Positions 9,834-18,165 of a stretch of DNA of 43,259 nt are shown in pieces. Both the position numbers and the translations under genes were made by a program. The DNA is from Occallatibacter sp. (GTDB lineage: Bacteria; Acidobacteriota; Terriglobia; Terriglobales; Acidobacteriaceae), in NCBI GenBank assembly GCA_031296305.1, contig JARLFZ010000024.1, positions 1 to 43,259 on the forward strand. The letters run 5' to 3'. The notes beneath the pieces are model-generated. The model worked only from the letters and a program-made list of their open reading frames with translations, did not search any database and was not told where the DNA came from. Numbering within the stretch: position 1 is the first letter of the stretch; every line of letters begins with the position of its first letter.

Positions 9834-10826
9834 ATGTCTTCATCTCGCCGGGAATTTCTTGCCGGCCTGGCAGGCGCGGGTGCACTGGCGACGCTGCCGC
9901 CCGCGGTGCACGCTGCTGCTTCAGGTTGCTCCTTTCGCCTTTCAGTAATTAACGATGAGATTTCCCCGGACTTCGATCACGCCTGCTCGGTTGCGGCCAA
10001 CGACTTCGGCCTGCAATGGATCGAGATTCGCAGCATGTGGAACAAGAATGTAACCGAACTGAACGCCGATGAGATCGATCGCGCGCGCCAGATTCTGGAA
10101 AAATACAAGGTCCGCGTCACCGACATTGCCAGCCCGCTTTTTAAGGTCCACTGGCTAGGTGCGCCGATGTCAAAGGAAGGGCCGCAGCGCGATCAGTTCC
10201 ACGCCGACTTCGATTTCAAGCAGCAGGACGCAGTGCTCCAACGTTGCATCGATCTCTGCAAGGCCTTCTCGACCGATCGCATCCGTTGCTTCGATTTCTG
10301 GCGGCTTGACGATCCCAAGCCCTATCGCGCGGCCATCAACGACAAACTGCGCGAGGCAGCGCGCACTTGCGCCCAGCACAACCTTATCCTGCTACTCGAA
10401 AACGAAATGGCCTGCAACACCGGCAGCGGCAAGGAGGCTGCGGAGACGCTGGCCGCTATCGCTGAGCCCAACTTTATGCTCAATTGGGATCCGGGCAACT
10501 CCGCGACCTTCCCGAGTGACACGCCCTATCCCGACGACTACAAACTTCTGCCAAAGCATCGCATCGGCCACTGCCACTGCAAGGACACAATCCGCAAACC
10601 CGATGGCAAGGCGGAATGGGCGCCCGTGGGCGGTGGAATGATCGACTGGGTGGGCCAGTTCCGCGCCCTTCAGCACGACGGCTACCATTACGCCGTGAGC
10701 CTTGAGACGCACTGGCACGGTGGCAAGCCCGAGCCCGGCAGCAACATGAGCGTCGGTGAGGCCTCGAGCCGCATTAGCATGAAGGGGTTGAAGGAGACAC
10801 TGGCCAAAGCCGGCATCAACTGCTGA
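9834..10826 (+). CDS. Tat-exported sugar phosphate isomerase/epimerase-like TIM-barrel protein
   Basis: A 330-residue protein with a Tat signal (SRREFLAGLAGAGAL, cleavage near VHAAA) followed by an AP-endonuclease-2/xylose-isomerase-like TIM barrel. Candidate metal ligands occur in the family order: Glu in LLLENEMA, Asp in NWDPGN, His in GHCHCKD and Glu in VSLETHWH. GGAGG lies before the ATG. Family members isomerise, epimerise or dehydrate sugars; the exact substrate cannot be read. The Tat signal implies folding and perhaps metal loading in the cytoplasm, then periplasmic function. Confidence 0.85.
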   Translation: MSSSRREFLAGLAGAGALATLPPAVHAAASGCSFRLSVINDEISPDFDHACSVAANDFGLQWIEIRSMWNKNVTELNADEIDRARQILEKYKVRVTDIASPLFKVHWLGAPMSKEGPQRDQFHADFDFKQQDAVLQRCIDLCKAFSTDRIRCFDFWRLDDPKPYRAAINDKLREAARTCAQHNLILLLENEMACNTGSGKEAAETLAAIAEPNFMLNWDPGNSATFPSDTPYPDDYKLLPKHRIGHCHCKDTIRKPDGKAEWAPVGGGMIDWVGQFRALQHDGYHYAVSLETHWHGGKPEPGSNMSVGEASSRISMKGLKETLAKAGINC

Positions 10827-10875
10827 GGAAACGCGCGGAGAGGCGAGACCTGGGTGCAGTAACCCTGAATTTGCT

Positions 10876-11007
10876 CTAGTGTGGTGAGTCTGAAGTTTGT
10901 TGAAGAACAAATGCAGGTCCTTCGACTCCGTTTGCCGCGCAAAACGCGGCAAACTTCGCTCAGGATGACCGATCATTATGAGACGAACTTCTGACTCAGG
11001 ACACTAG
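10876..11007. mobile_element. MITE-like element with terminal inverted repeats
   Basis: A 132-base stretch with 26-base imperfect inverted repeats, 10876-10901 and 10982-11007, matching at 21 of 26 positions (shared blocks CTAGTGT, TGAGTC, GAAGTT). It has no coding capacity and encloses a family A palindrome. The outer TA of CTAG could be a TA target duplication. The right repeat supplies the TAG stop of the URO-D-like gene. Its outer GTGTCCT also opens the left repeat of the IS-like element at 40879. Confidence 0.6.
10918..10969. repeat. Intergenic palindromic repeat (family A), copy 2
   Basis: Starts TCCTTCGACTCCG and ends CTTCGCTCAGGATGAC; the core is TTTGCCGCG-CAAAA-CGCGGCAAA (10931-10953), a perfect 9-base stem. 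Nested inside the MITE-like element. Confidence 0.8.
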
Positions 11008-12041
11008 GCCACTTTCGCGCTGAAATCCGCAGCCGCTCGGAACATCGCCCTGACGTTCGCGTCCGGCGTGTCTCCATCCATATTGATGCAGCACACGCCC
11101 ACCATCTCTCGTCTTCCGCACGCAGTCAGCGCTTGAAGCGCATCGCCGTAGGCTTGGTCTTCCGAGCCCTGGAGCATCCGGACTGGACTCATGCGCAAGT
11201 TGAGAAAGGCCGCGGGAAACAGCCGGCTACAGGCCTCGATATCGGAGCCGAAACCCACGTCGAGAAATTTCAAATCCATTCGGTTGTACGCATCGGCGTA
11301 CTTCTGTAGATTGCTGCCGCAGTGATGAATGCCATAGGGCGCCAGCAGTTCAGCCACGCGGAGTTCGTGCGGCAGGACGCGGGATTCGTAGAGCCTGGGC
11401 GAGATCATGCTCACCGAGCAGTTACTCGTCAGGTGAATCGCGGGACCCACGCTCACAATCGACCGGTTCACGGCGATGGAGGTTGTTCCTGTCCTTTGCC
11501 GCAGGATGCGGCTTACTCCCACCACGGTTTCCGCAACGATGGCCAGCAGATGATCCGCAAGCTCCGGATCCTCTTTCAAGTCCGCGAACAGATCGTTGCC
11601 GCGCAGCTCCACCGCGTTGTTCACCAGTCCACCGGTATTCAGGTCGCCCGTCACATATCCGAATCGCGACTGGAGCGCATCCATCTGTTCGATAAGCGCG
11701 CTCATCGGCCACGTCTTGGCTACATCGGGGGCGCGAAGGAGTCTTGCGGCGTCGCGATCGAGATTCAAGGGCGTGGGCCAGGCCGCCTGCCCAGCCATGA
11801 ACCGGATGGGAACGCCCAGGGTCGCGGGAATGATAAACCCGCCGGCGATGTGGCGCGAGCCGATGACCGGGCGTGGCTGTGGGTGGGGCTCCCCGATCGC
11901 GAAGAACTCGTAAAGCGCGCGCCGCATCAAGACGTCGTTTGCAATGCGCGTTTCCACATCGAGATAAAAGGGTTCCTCGAAGGACACGCCAAACCGGCGA
12001 TTCCACCAGTCCGGACTGAAGATCACATTTACAGGAATCAT
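11004..12041 (-). CDS. Uroporphyrinogen decarboxylase (URO-D) superfamily protein
   Basis: A 345-residue protein of the URO-D/cobalamin methyltransferase superfamily. The motif IHHCGSNLQKY (HxCG) matches the zinc-binding His-x-Cys found in the MtaA/MtbA-type methyltransferases of this superfamily, and a late Cys (VGVCCINMDGDTPD) could be the third ligand. This suggests methyl transfer rather than porphyrin decarboxylation, but that is inference. I chose ATG 12041; the frame is open to a TTG at 12131 without a ribosome site. The stop codon lies in the terminal repeat of the adjacent MITE-like element, so the C-terminus may have been changed by that insertion. Confidence 0.75.
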   Translation of the reverse strand: MIPVNVIFSPDWWNRRFGVSFEEPFYLDVETRIANDVLMRRALYEFFAIGEPHPQPRPVIGSRHIAGGFIIPATLGVPIRFMAGQAAWPTPLNLDRDAARLLRAPDVAKTWPMSALIEQMDALQSRFGYVTGDLNTGGLVNNAVELRGNDLFADLKEDPELADHLLAIVAETVVGVSRILRQRTGTTSIAVNRSIVSVGPAIHLTSNCSVSMISPRLYESRVLPHELRVAELLAPYGIHHCGSNLQKYADAYNRMDLKFLDVGFGSDIEACSRLFPAAFLNLRMSPVRMLQGSEDQAYGDALQALTACGRREMVGVCCINMDGDTPDANVRAMFRAAADFSAKVA

Positions 12042-12281
12042 CGCTTGCCGACCGAACTCCAACCACAAATCATAGCGCCGTTCACGCGCCCAACCGCGAC
12101 CTTGCCTACGAAATTCAAATTGGAAATGCAAGTTCAGTGCAAGGTCGGCGATACTTCAAGCGTTCAACCGGCATTCACAATTGCGGCGCGATCGGACCGC
12201 TAGGATAGGGATGGATCACCGCCAATGGACGTACACCGGTGCGCGCCTTTTTGGCATCCAATGCCTATGACGCGGACTGCT

Positions 12282-12554
12282 TCATTTGAGATAGGCGCGC
12301 ACGAGGTCGATCAGGTCTTCGGCCAGGTCAGGGGCAATCTGCTCCTTGGCTCCGTCAACGAGATGGAAGCGGATGTGCGTCTCCAGCACTTCGGCCATCA
12401 AGCTGTTCACGCCTCCGCGGACGGCGGCCAGGAGCATCAACTGATCTCCGCAGTCCTCGTGGCCCGAGAGCGTGCGCTCCACGGCGTCGAGTTGTCCGCG
12501 CAGTTTTTTCACGCGTTGCAGCAGCTTGGCTTTTTCCCGATCCTGATGGGTCAT
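12282..12554 (-). CDS. CsoR/RcnR/FrmR-family metal-sensing repressor
   Basis: A 90-residue all-helical repressor of the CsoR/RcnR/FrmR family. These tetramers bind G/C-tract operators and release DNA on metal or aldehyde binding. The start at ATG 12554 gives the family numbering: His3, Cys35, His60 and His64. That set is the nickel/cobalt RcnR fingerprint (H-C-H-H), while the rest of the sequence (LRGQLDAVERTL, LIDLVRAYLK) looks more FrmR-like, and FrmR normally has Pro2 and no His64. Nickel or cobalt sensing is therefore the first guess. It is divergent from an OprB-like porin, with an operator-like site between them. Confidence 0.88.
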   Translation of the reverse strand: MTHQDREKAKLLQRVKKLRGQLDAVERTLSGHEDCGDQLMLLAAVRGGVNSLMAEVLETHIRFHLVDGAKEQIAPDLAEDLIDLVRAYLK

Positions 12555-12570
12555 GGTCTGGATTCCTCGC

Positions 12571-12617
12571 TTGACAATACCCACCGGGGGTATGGTATTA
12601 ACCCAGTTGGGGTATAG
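12571..12617. promoter_or_regulatory. Operator-promoter region between the metal repressor and the porin
   Basis: TTGACA at 12571-12576 is followed by ATACCCACCGGGGGTAT (12577-12593), an inverted repeat of ATACCC/GGGTAT around a G tract. A second, looser copy, TTAACCC..GGGGTATA, lies at 12598-12616. TATAGT at 12613-12618 is a possible -10 for the porin. TAC/GTA ends around a G/C tract are the known form of CsoR/RcnR-family operators, so binding by the adjacent repressor is likely. Confidence 0.65.
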
Positions 12618-12635
12618 TTGCTTCCCCACTATTCT

Positions 12636-14219
12636 ATGCCCGCACGCCCTCCCAACTCGCGTTCGATTGTGTTGCGCGGCCTGGCCTTCTCCTGCGTGCT
12701 CACGGCCACCGTTGGCGCCGCGCAGGTTTCCGGCGACTTGCCCTCCGCGCCGGCGCTGCAGCGTGGGGGGCTGAGCGACGTAGGGAATCAGGCTCTGCGT
12801 CTATTCATGGCGCCTATGGCCGGCTCCGTCCATCTCGAATTGGAAGTGAGCGGGATCGACGGGGCCTCGGACGAAGGCGCTGGCGACGCGGGGCCGACTG
12901 CGCCCTCTCCAGCTCAAACGCTCACCATGTTTCCGCACTCGGCCACGGCTCGCTTCTGGATCTCCGGTCAGGCCAACAGTATCTTTCAGGCGCACGGGCA
13001 CTTTCATTCTCCTTATCAGGGCTCGAACAGCTTGATCGACGATGTCGAGGCGAAAGCCTCCGAGGTGGCGACGCTCTATCTCGGCTATCAGCTTTGGCCG
13101 AACACGCGCTACAACACGGATCTGATTGTCGATTTTGAAAATGCCGGTGGGCGCGGCATCTCCCAGGCGCTGGGATTGGCCGGCGAGACAAACATCGACA
13201 TAGTTCGCAATCCCACCTTGAGCATCGCGCCCTACCTTTCGCACGGTGAGATTCACCAGATCATCGGCCTCACGGACGAGATGGTTGACCAGGAGCGCGG
13301 GCCCTTCGCGCTCGCGACCAAGGTTCCGGTGCGGCGCTTCGAGATTCGCATCGGCAAAATGAGCATGCCCGACACTCTCGATATCAACTCGGTGGGGTCG
13401 GACAGTCATTTGCAGTTCACCAACTGGACCATCGATAACAACGGCGCATGGGATTACGCCGCCGATACACGCGGCTATACCGTAGCCGGAATTCTGGAGT
13501 ATGACGACCGCAACTGGTCTGCGCGATACGCCATTGCGGCCATGCCTACGGTTGCCAACGGCATCGATCTCGACTGGGCCTTGAGCCGCGCCAACGCGCA
13601 GAACTGGGAGTTCGAACTGCGCAAGGGGCTCTTCGCGCCTCTGCTGAATTCCAAGCGTGCAGGCGCGGTGCGCGTGTTGAGCTACGTGAATCACGCGCAC
13701 ATGGGCGATTATCGCGAATCGGTGCAGCAGTATCTTTCCGGAAGAATTGCTACGCCCGACGTCATACAGAGCGAGCGCAACGGCCAAGTAAAGTACGGAT
13801 TCGGACTGAATACTGAACAGGAAGTCACCGACAGTTTGCGCCTTTTTGCACGATTCGGCTGGAACGACGACCGGCATGAATCCTTTGTTTACACCGAAGT
13901 CGCGCAGACGATTCTCTTTGGCGGCGATTACAACGGTCGCGGTTGGCATCGGTCAAACGATAAAGTGGGCGCGGCGTTTGTATCGAATGCCATCAAGCGC
14001 GACCACCAGAATTATCTGCACTACGGCGGGCTCGGTTTTCTACTGGGCGACGGGAATCTGACCTATGGGCGCGAAGACATTATGGAGTGGTATTACAACG
14101 CTCATCTCTGGCACGGGCTCTACGGAATGTTCGGCGGGACGCAGATCGCGCATCCCGGCTACAACACGGTCCGCGGCCCGATCTATGTGACGACGGTGCG
14201 CGCGCACATCGATTTTTAA
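12636..14219 (+). CDS. OprB-like carbohydrate-selective outer membrane porin
   Basis: A 527-residue protein with a signal peptide (about residues 12-30, ending VGAAQ). The mature part has alternating strands, ends HPGYNTVRGPIYVTTVRAHIDF-like with a C-terminal Phe, and contains FHSPYQGSNSL, as seen in OprB-type porins of the outer membrane. The ATG at 12636 starts a normal signal peptide; a TTG at 12618 in frame is less likely. Divergent from the CsoR/RcnR-type repressor with two operator-like sites. Metal control of a supposed sugar porin is odd, so the real solute may be a metal complex or the porin may be a general one. Confidence 0.82.
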   Translation: MPARPPNSRSIVLRGLAFSCVLTATVGAAQVSGDLPSAPALQRGGLSDVGNQALRLFMAPMAGSVHLELEVSGIDGASDEGAGDAGPTAPSPAQTLTMFPHSATARFWISGQANSIFQAHGHFHSPYQGSNSLIDDVEAKASEVATLYLGYQLWPNTRYNTDLIVDFENAGGRGISQALGLAGETNIDIVRNPTLSIAPYLSHGEIHQIIGLTDEMVDQERGPFALATKVPVRRFEIRIGKMSMPDTLDINSVGSDSHLQFTNWTIDNNGAWDYAADTRGYTVAGILEYDDRNWSARYAIAAMPTVANGIDLDWALSRANAQNWEFELRKGLFAPLLNSKRAGAVRVLSYVNHAHMGDYRESVQQYLSGRIATPDVIQSERNGQVKYGFGLNTEQEVTDSLRLFARFGWNDDRHESFVYTEVAQTILFGGDYNGRGWHRSNDKVGAAFVSNAIKRDHQNYLHYGGLGFLLGDGNLTYGREDIMEWYYNAHLWHGLYGMFGGTQIAHPGYNTVRGPIYVTTVRAHIDF

Positions 14220-14224
14220 AGACA

Positions 14225-14256
14225 GGGAACAAGGGAACAAGGGAACGAGGTAACAA
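14225..14256 (+). repeat. Four direct 8-base repeats
   Basis: GGGAACAA at 14225 and 14233, GGGAACGA at 14241, GGTAACAA at 14249. A short tandem repeat in the 49 bases between the porin and the convergent ftsB-like gene. Confidence 0.75.
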
Positions 14257-14268
14257 GAACGCTAGGGT

Positions 14269-14673
14269 TTACTTTCCCGGCGGCTGCGGTGGCGCAGGCG
14301 ACGACACGACAATCACGTCGCCGGGCTTAGCGTAGTGCAGTTTCTCGCGCGCTTCCCGCTCAATCGCTTCAGGGTCCGATTGCAGGCGCTGGATCTGTTG
14401 GCGCATTTGCGCGTTTTCCTCTTGCAGGTTTCTGATTTCCTGCTGAAGAGCTCGGTCTTCGGCGCGTTTCTGCTGCCACACGGAGATGCCGTGCCGGCCG
14501 TAGATGACATGCCACGTGACCAGCAGCGCAAGCGCTACAGCGATCACGGTTCCTGCCGGCCGCCACAACCGTTGCGCCCAGATCAGAGTGCGCTTGCCGA
14601 GCGGCGCCGGCTTGGTGTTCGCCGCGGGCGTTCCTCTTTTCGTGGCTGATTGTTGAGATGTCTCTTCCGGCAT
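14269..14673 (-). CDS. FtsB/DivIC-like septum formation initiator
   Basis: A 134-residue bitopic membrane protein: cytoplasmic basic and Pro-rich N-terminus, one TM helix (AGTVIAVALALLVTWHVIYG), then a periplasmic coiled coil (about 65-110) and the family motif EREAREKLHYAKPGDVIVV. FtsB/DivIC proteins link FtsL and FtsQ in the divisome. ATG 14673 is chosen; a GTG at 14688 adds five residues. It starts 28 bases after pgm, so the two are probably one transcript. The terminal PAPPQPPGK tail is Pro-rich. Confidence 0.87.
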   Translation of the reverse strand: MPEETSQQSATKRGTPAANTKPAPLGKRTLIWAQRLWRPAGTVIAVALALLVTWHVIYGRHGISVWQQKRAEDRALQQEIRNLQEENAQMRQQIQRLQSDPEAIEREAREKLHYAKPGDVIVVSSPAPPQPPGK

Positions 14674-14700
14674 CGGATCTCGATTCACAATTCGAATCCA

Positions 14701-16113
14701 CTATTCGCTGAGAACAAATTTTTCGGCCGCAGTGCGCAGGGCTTGCATCTGGTTCTCGTTGCGCGCCTCGGTATACGCCCTGACCACCGGTTCGGTCCCG
14801 GAAAGCCGGTAGCATACCCACGAGCCATCATCCAGGATCAGCTTCAGCCCGTCGGTCCGTACAACAGTGACAACCTTGCGCCCGCCCAGCTCCCTGGGAT
14901 CGGCCTTCAACTTCTCAGTGAACGCGGCTTTCTGCTCCGCGGTCAAGTGGAAGTTCTCTCGAACGGGGTAGAAGGAACCAACCTTGTCAAAAAGCACCTT
15001 TAATTGTGCACCCAAGCTGGCGCCGCGCGTGGCCACCATCTCCGCCATGAGCAGGCCGGCGATGATGCCATCCTTCTCCGGCACGTGTCCGCGGATTGTG
15101 AGCCCGGCTGATTCTTCGCCGCCGATGGCGATTTTGTCGGCGATGATCAGCTCGCCAATGTACTTGAAGCCCACCGGCGTCTCATAGAGCGGCACCTTGT
15201 AATAATCGGCGAGCGCATTGATCAGGTTGGTGGTGGCAACGCTCTTAGCCACGCCGTTCTTCCAGCCGCGCGTCTCGACGAGATAGTCGAAGAGCAACGC
15301 GATCACGTAGTTGGGCTGGATGAAGGTTCCGTCGGTGTCCGCGATGCCGAAGCGGTCCGCATCGCCGTCGACGGCGATCACGAGCGATGCGCCGATCTCC
15401 GCCATTTTTTGTTTGGCTTCGCCGAGCAAGTGGTCGTCGGGCTCCGGCGCGTGCCCGCCGAAGAGCACATCGCGGTAGTCGTGTACTGTCTCGACCGGCA
15501 CGCCGGCCTCGCGCAGCAGGTCGGACGCATAGCCGCGCCCCGCGCCCCAGAAGGGGTCGTAGACCACCTTGATGCCCGACTTGGCGATGGCCTTCAGATC
15601 GACCAACTCGGCCAGGCGCTTCAGGAACGAAGGCTTGACGTCGACGGTTTCGAACTTCTCGTCAGTTTGACTGGGAATTGCTCCGCCACCCCCGCCGCCG
15701 GCGATTTTCTCTGCCGCCGCTTCGATCTGTTTGGTGGCTTCAGGCAGCGCTGGCGCGCCGTCGGGCGTGGAGTATTTGATGCCGTTGTACTCCGGCGGAT
15801 TATGCGAGGCAGTGAAGTTGATGGAGCCACAGGTTTTGAGCGTGCGTACAGCATAGGCGATGGCAGGTGTGGGCGCGGCCTCTGGAATGACAATCGGCGC
15901 GACGCCCGCCGCGGCTAGTACGCGCGCCGCTTCCGCCACAAAGCTCTCGCCGAGAAAACGCGAATCACGGCCCACCAACACGCGGTGCGGCGCGGGCATG
16001 GTCTTCACGTACTCGGCAATGCCGCCAACCGCCAGCCGGATATTCGCTACCGTAAACTCGTCGGCAACAATTGCCCGCCAGCCGGAAGTACCAAACTTGA
16101 TTGCTGTGCTCAT
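14701..16113 (-). CDS. Phosphoglucomutase/phosphomannomutase (alpha-D-phosphohexomutase)
   Basis: A 470-residue cytoplasmic enzyme that moves phosphate between C1 and C6 of hexose phosphates. All four domain signatures are present: catalytic Ser loop TASHNPPEYNG, Mg loop DGDADRFG, sugar loop GGEESAG and phosphate loop RLSGTEPVVRAY. GEESAG is seen in enzymes that accept glucose phosphates. ATG 16113 follows GGAG at good spacing; upstream codons in the frame are probably not used. A run of five Gly (AGGGGGGA) sits in the linker after domain 1. It is followed by the ftsB-like gene. Confidence 0.93.
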   Translation of the reverse strand: MSTAIKFGTSGWRAIVADEFTVANIRLAVGGIAEYVKTMPAPHRVLVGRDSRFLGESFVAEAARVLAAAGVAPIVIPEAAPTPAIAYAVRTLKTCGSINFTASHNPPEYNGIKYSTPDGAPALPEATKQIEAAAEKIAGGGGGGAIPSQTDEKFETVDVKPSFLKRLAELVDLKAIAKSGIKVVYDPFWGAGRGYASDLLREAGVPVETVHDYRDVLFGGHAPEPDDHLLGEAKQKMAEIGASLVIAVDGDADRFGIADTDGTFIQPNYVIALLFDYLVETRGWKNGVAKSVATTNLINALADYYKVPLYETPVGFKYIGELIIADKIAIGGEESAGLTIRGHVPEKDGIIAGLLMAEMVATRGASLGAQLKVLFDKVGSFYPVRENFHLTAEQKAAFTEKLKADPRELGGRKVVTVVRTDGLKLILDDGSWVCYRLSGTEPVVRAYTEARNENQMQALRTAAEKFVLSE

Positions 16114-16327
16114 GCTTTTCTCCACGCGCGGCTGCGTCGCAAGCCGCAAGGACCATACTGCAACACCGCGCCTGCTTCGGCAAGTCTACCGGCAAGCCGG
16201 CAAGCCTCGCACGCGCTCGAACATTTATCGAGCGGAATTTCTCGATTTGCGTCTAATTGGCAGGGATGACTTTACCCAATTGAAACTTGCGCCGTGCTGT
16301 TGTTTGGAACAGCCGGAAAGGGGAGTT

Positions 16328-17119
16328 ATGCGACTGATCGGAAATTTCATCGGGAGACGCGCCGCGAAACTGGCGGCGGTGACCGCATTCTTCACTCTGG
16401 CCTTCGTGATGTTTGCGCCGCAGGCGGGTGCGCAATCGCCGCCGGCAGGGTCTCAGCCCTGCGAAGCGCGGCCCGCACCGCCGCCGGAGACAATACAAAC
16501 CATCTTTCTGAAAAACATTACCCAACAGAACGACCTGAACGACATTGCGACCGATCTGCGCAATGTGCTACCGAGGGCGAAGATTTTTCCCATGCAATCG
16601 CAGAACGCTCTCACCCTGCGCGCCACCGACGAGGATCTTGCCGCCGCGCAAAAGCTGATCGCCGATCTTGACCGGCCGCGCAAAGTTTATCGCCTGACCT
16701 TCACTACCACCGACGTTGAAGACGGCAAACGCACCGCATCGCAGCATTATGTTCTTCTCGCTCTCGCCGGTGAGCGGACAATCTTCAAACAGGGCAGCCG
16801 GGTTCCCATCGTGATCGGCACAGTGCAGAAACAAACTACGGCGCAGAGCTCCGAGATTCAGTACCAGGACGTGGGGCTGAGCATTGAGGCAACGGTGACC
16901 GGCTCGCCAGAGAATCTCGTGTTGCGTTCGAAGATTGAGCAATCGAGTCTTGCCGGCGAAAGAACCGCTGCCGTGGCGCCCGATCCTATCGTTCGGCAAT
17001 CCGTTCTTCAGGGATCCGCGGAGTTGGCCCAGAACAGGCCAACTGTTCTCGGCTCGCTCGATATTCCCGGCACCACGCGCCATCAGGAGATTGAGGTGAG
17101 CGCGGAACTGGTTCACTGA
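16328..17119 (+). CDS. Exported secretin-like protein, N-domain plus partial core
   Basis: A 263-residue exported protein. The signal peptide covers about residues 10-36 (VTAFFTLAFVMFAPQAGAQ). Residues about 53-97 match a secretin N0/N1-like repeat (ETIQTIFLKN, NDLNDIATDLRNVLP, LTLRATDEDLAAAQKLIADLD). The next part (GSRVPIVIGT, EIQYQDVGLSIEATV) matches the start of the secretin core, but the protein ends before a full pore-forming barrel could be made. GGGGAG precedes the ATG at 16328. The longer open frame upstream is antisense to pgm and was rejected. Role unknown; it may be a free-standing accessory or a truncated secretin. Confidence 0.7.
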   Translation: MRLIGNFIGRRAAKLAAVTAFFTLAFVMFAPQAGAQSPPAGSQPCEARPAPPPETIQTIFLKNITQQNDLNDIATDLRNVLPRAKIFPMQSQNALTLRATDEDLAAAQKLIADLDRPRKVYRLTFTTTDVEDGKRTASQHYVLLALAGERTIFKQGSRVPIVIGTVQKQTTAQSSEIQYQDVGLSIEATVTGSPENLVLRSKIEQSSLAGERTAAVAPDPIVRQSVLQGSAELAQNRPTVLGSLDIPGTTRHQEIEVSAELVH

Positions 17120-17149
17120 GTCGGGTAACCCAGAATTGCAGCAACCCCT

Positions 17150-17200
17150 GCGGGGGTCTGGAGACCCCCGCTACAGCCGCTCAGGAGACCGGCGTTACAA
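17150..17200. repeat. Intergenic palindromic repeat (family B), copy 2
   Basis: GCGGGGGTCT-GG-AGACCCCCGC (17150-17171), then TACAGCCGCTCAGGAGACCGGC and TTACAA. Nearly the same sequence lies at 30169-30219. Confidence 0.85.
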
Positions 17201-17329
17201 GTTCACGCCGCTTGTGGGAATTGCTTGAAATAGATTCCCGGCTCGCCCTTCTTGCAAAAACCTCTTGCCGCGCCGGACCCGATTTGGGCTTACAGTGTTT
17301 CCAGCATCGTTTTCATTGGGGAGGGGCGT

Positions 17330-17680
17330 ATGCTCGAATCCACTTCATCGGCTCGCATTGTGATGACCACCGTCGTTAGCCCCGAAGAAGCGGCGCGTCT
17401 TGGCCGCGCGCTGGTGGAGGAGCGGCTGGCCGCCTGTGCCACTCTTCTACCCGCCGTGCAATCCATCTACCACTGGCAGGGCCAGATTGAGTCCTCCGCC
17501 GAATGTCTGCTGCTGCTGAAAACCGCGTGCGATCGGCTGCCCGCCCTGGAAGCCCGCCTGCACGAGCTCCACAGCTATCAAACCCCTGAATTTCTTGTGC
17601 TTGCGGTAGAGGCGGGCAGCCATCCCTATCTGGCATGGCTCGAGGCAAGCCTGCGCGGGCCGGAGGGAAAGCTCGCGTAG
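17330..17680 (+). CDS. cutA: CutA1 divalent-ion tolerance family protein
   Basis: A 116-residue trimer-forming CutA1 protein. Family signatures are present: ARLGRALVEERLAACATL, the IYHWQGQIESSAECLLLLKT segment and the HSYQTPEFLVLAVEAG motif with the conserved His and Glu. GAGG lies six bases before the ATG. CutA was linked to copper tolerance, but its true function is unsettled in most bacteria. Frame upstream is open to 17252 but has no ribosome site. Confidence 0.92.
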   Translation: MLESTSSARIVMTTVVSPEEAARLGRALVEERLAACATLLPAVQSIYHWQGQIESSAECLLLLKTACDRLPALEARLHELHSYQTPEFLVLAVEAGSHPYLAWLEASLRGPEGKLA

Positions 17681-17724
17681 AGCGATTCCAAAATAGGCGC
17701 ATCCAGCGTTTGTGCTGCCGTCAT

Positions 17725-17760
17725 CCCCGGTCCCCAAAAGCGAGGGACCGGGGGCACCCC
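17725..17760. repeat. Intergenic palindromic repeat (family C), copy 2
   Basis: CCCCGGTCCC at 17725-17734 and GGGACCGGGG at 17744-17753, followed by GCACCCC. Same layout as the copy inside purK. Confidence 0.8.
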
Positions 17761-17870
17761 AAATGGGAATAGCAGTGGTTGATGGGCTCCAAGCAAAACG
17801 GTTATTCGCTGCGCGAGAATGTGCGGCGTCCGCGCACGCGCTCTCTGGTATCCTTGGGGAAGTCTGTCCC

Positions 17871-18032
17871 ATGCGCTGGCTTTTAATTGTCCTTCTCGTC
17901 TCGCTCGCGGCGCTGCTCTTTGCGGCTGCTGGCTTGGCTCATCACATCTGGCAACAGCGCACCCGGCGGGGCAGCGAATCGTCCGCAGCCGTTGAACCGG
18001 CCGAAGAGTCTGACCTGGAAGTGAAACGCTGA
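17871..18032 (+). CDS. Small single-TM membrane protein, unknown
   Basis: A 53-residue protein: an N-terminal TM helix (MRWLLIVLLVSLAALLFAAA), then a basic turn (WQQRTRRG) and an acidic tail (VEPAEESDLEVKR). GGGGA lies ten bases before the ATG. No family recognised. It sits between cutA and mqnD and may be co-transcribed with mqnD, but nothing shows a shared job. Confidence 0.55.
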   Translation: MRWLLIVLLVSLAALLFAAAGLAHHIWQQRTRRGSESSAAVEPAEESDLEVKR

Positions 18033-18165
18033 TCTGCCATCCGAACGATGCTCTGATAGACGATGCCAGAAATCATGCAACGGAAATCACCAATCCACGA
18101 AAGCTGTAGCGCATCCAATCAATGAATTTGTGAAGTCTTTGTTGTCGAAAGGAACCCTCCCCGCT

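Noticed and set aside
10931-10953. The family A stem as a terminator for the two convergent genes
   Set aside because: No T tract on either strand; it is nested inside a unit with terminal repeats, so a mobile origin explains it better.
12801-13949. Minus-strand frame (382 codons) opposite the porin
   Set aside because: Shadow frame: composition is Val/Arg/His-rich and no family pattern is seen.
15860-16327. Upstream extension of the secretin-like gene
   Set aside because: It would run antisense across pgm, and the ATG at 16328 has a good ribosome site and signal peptide.
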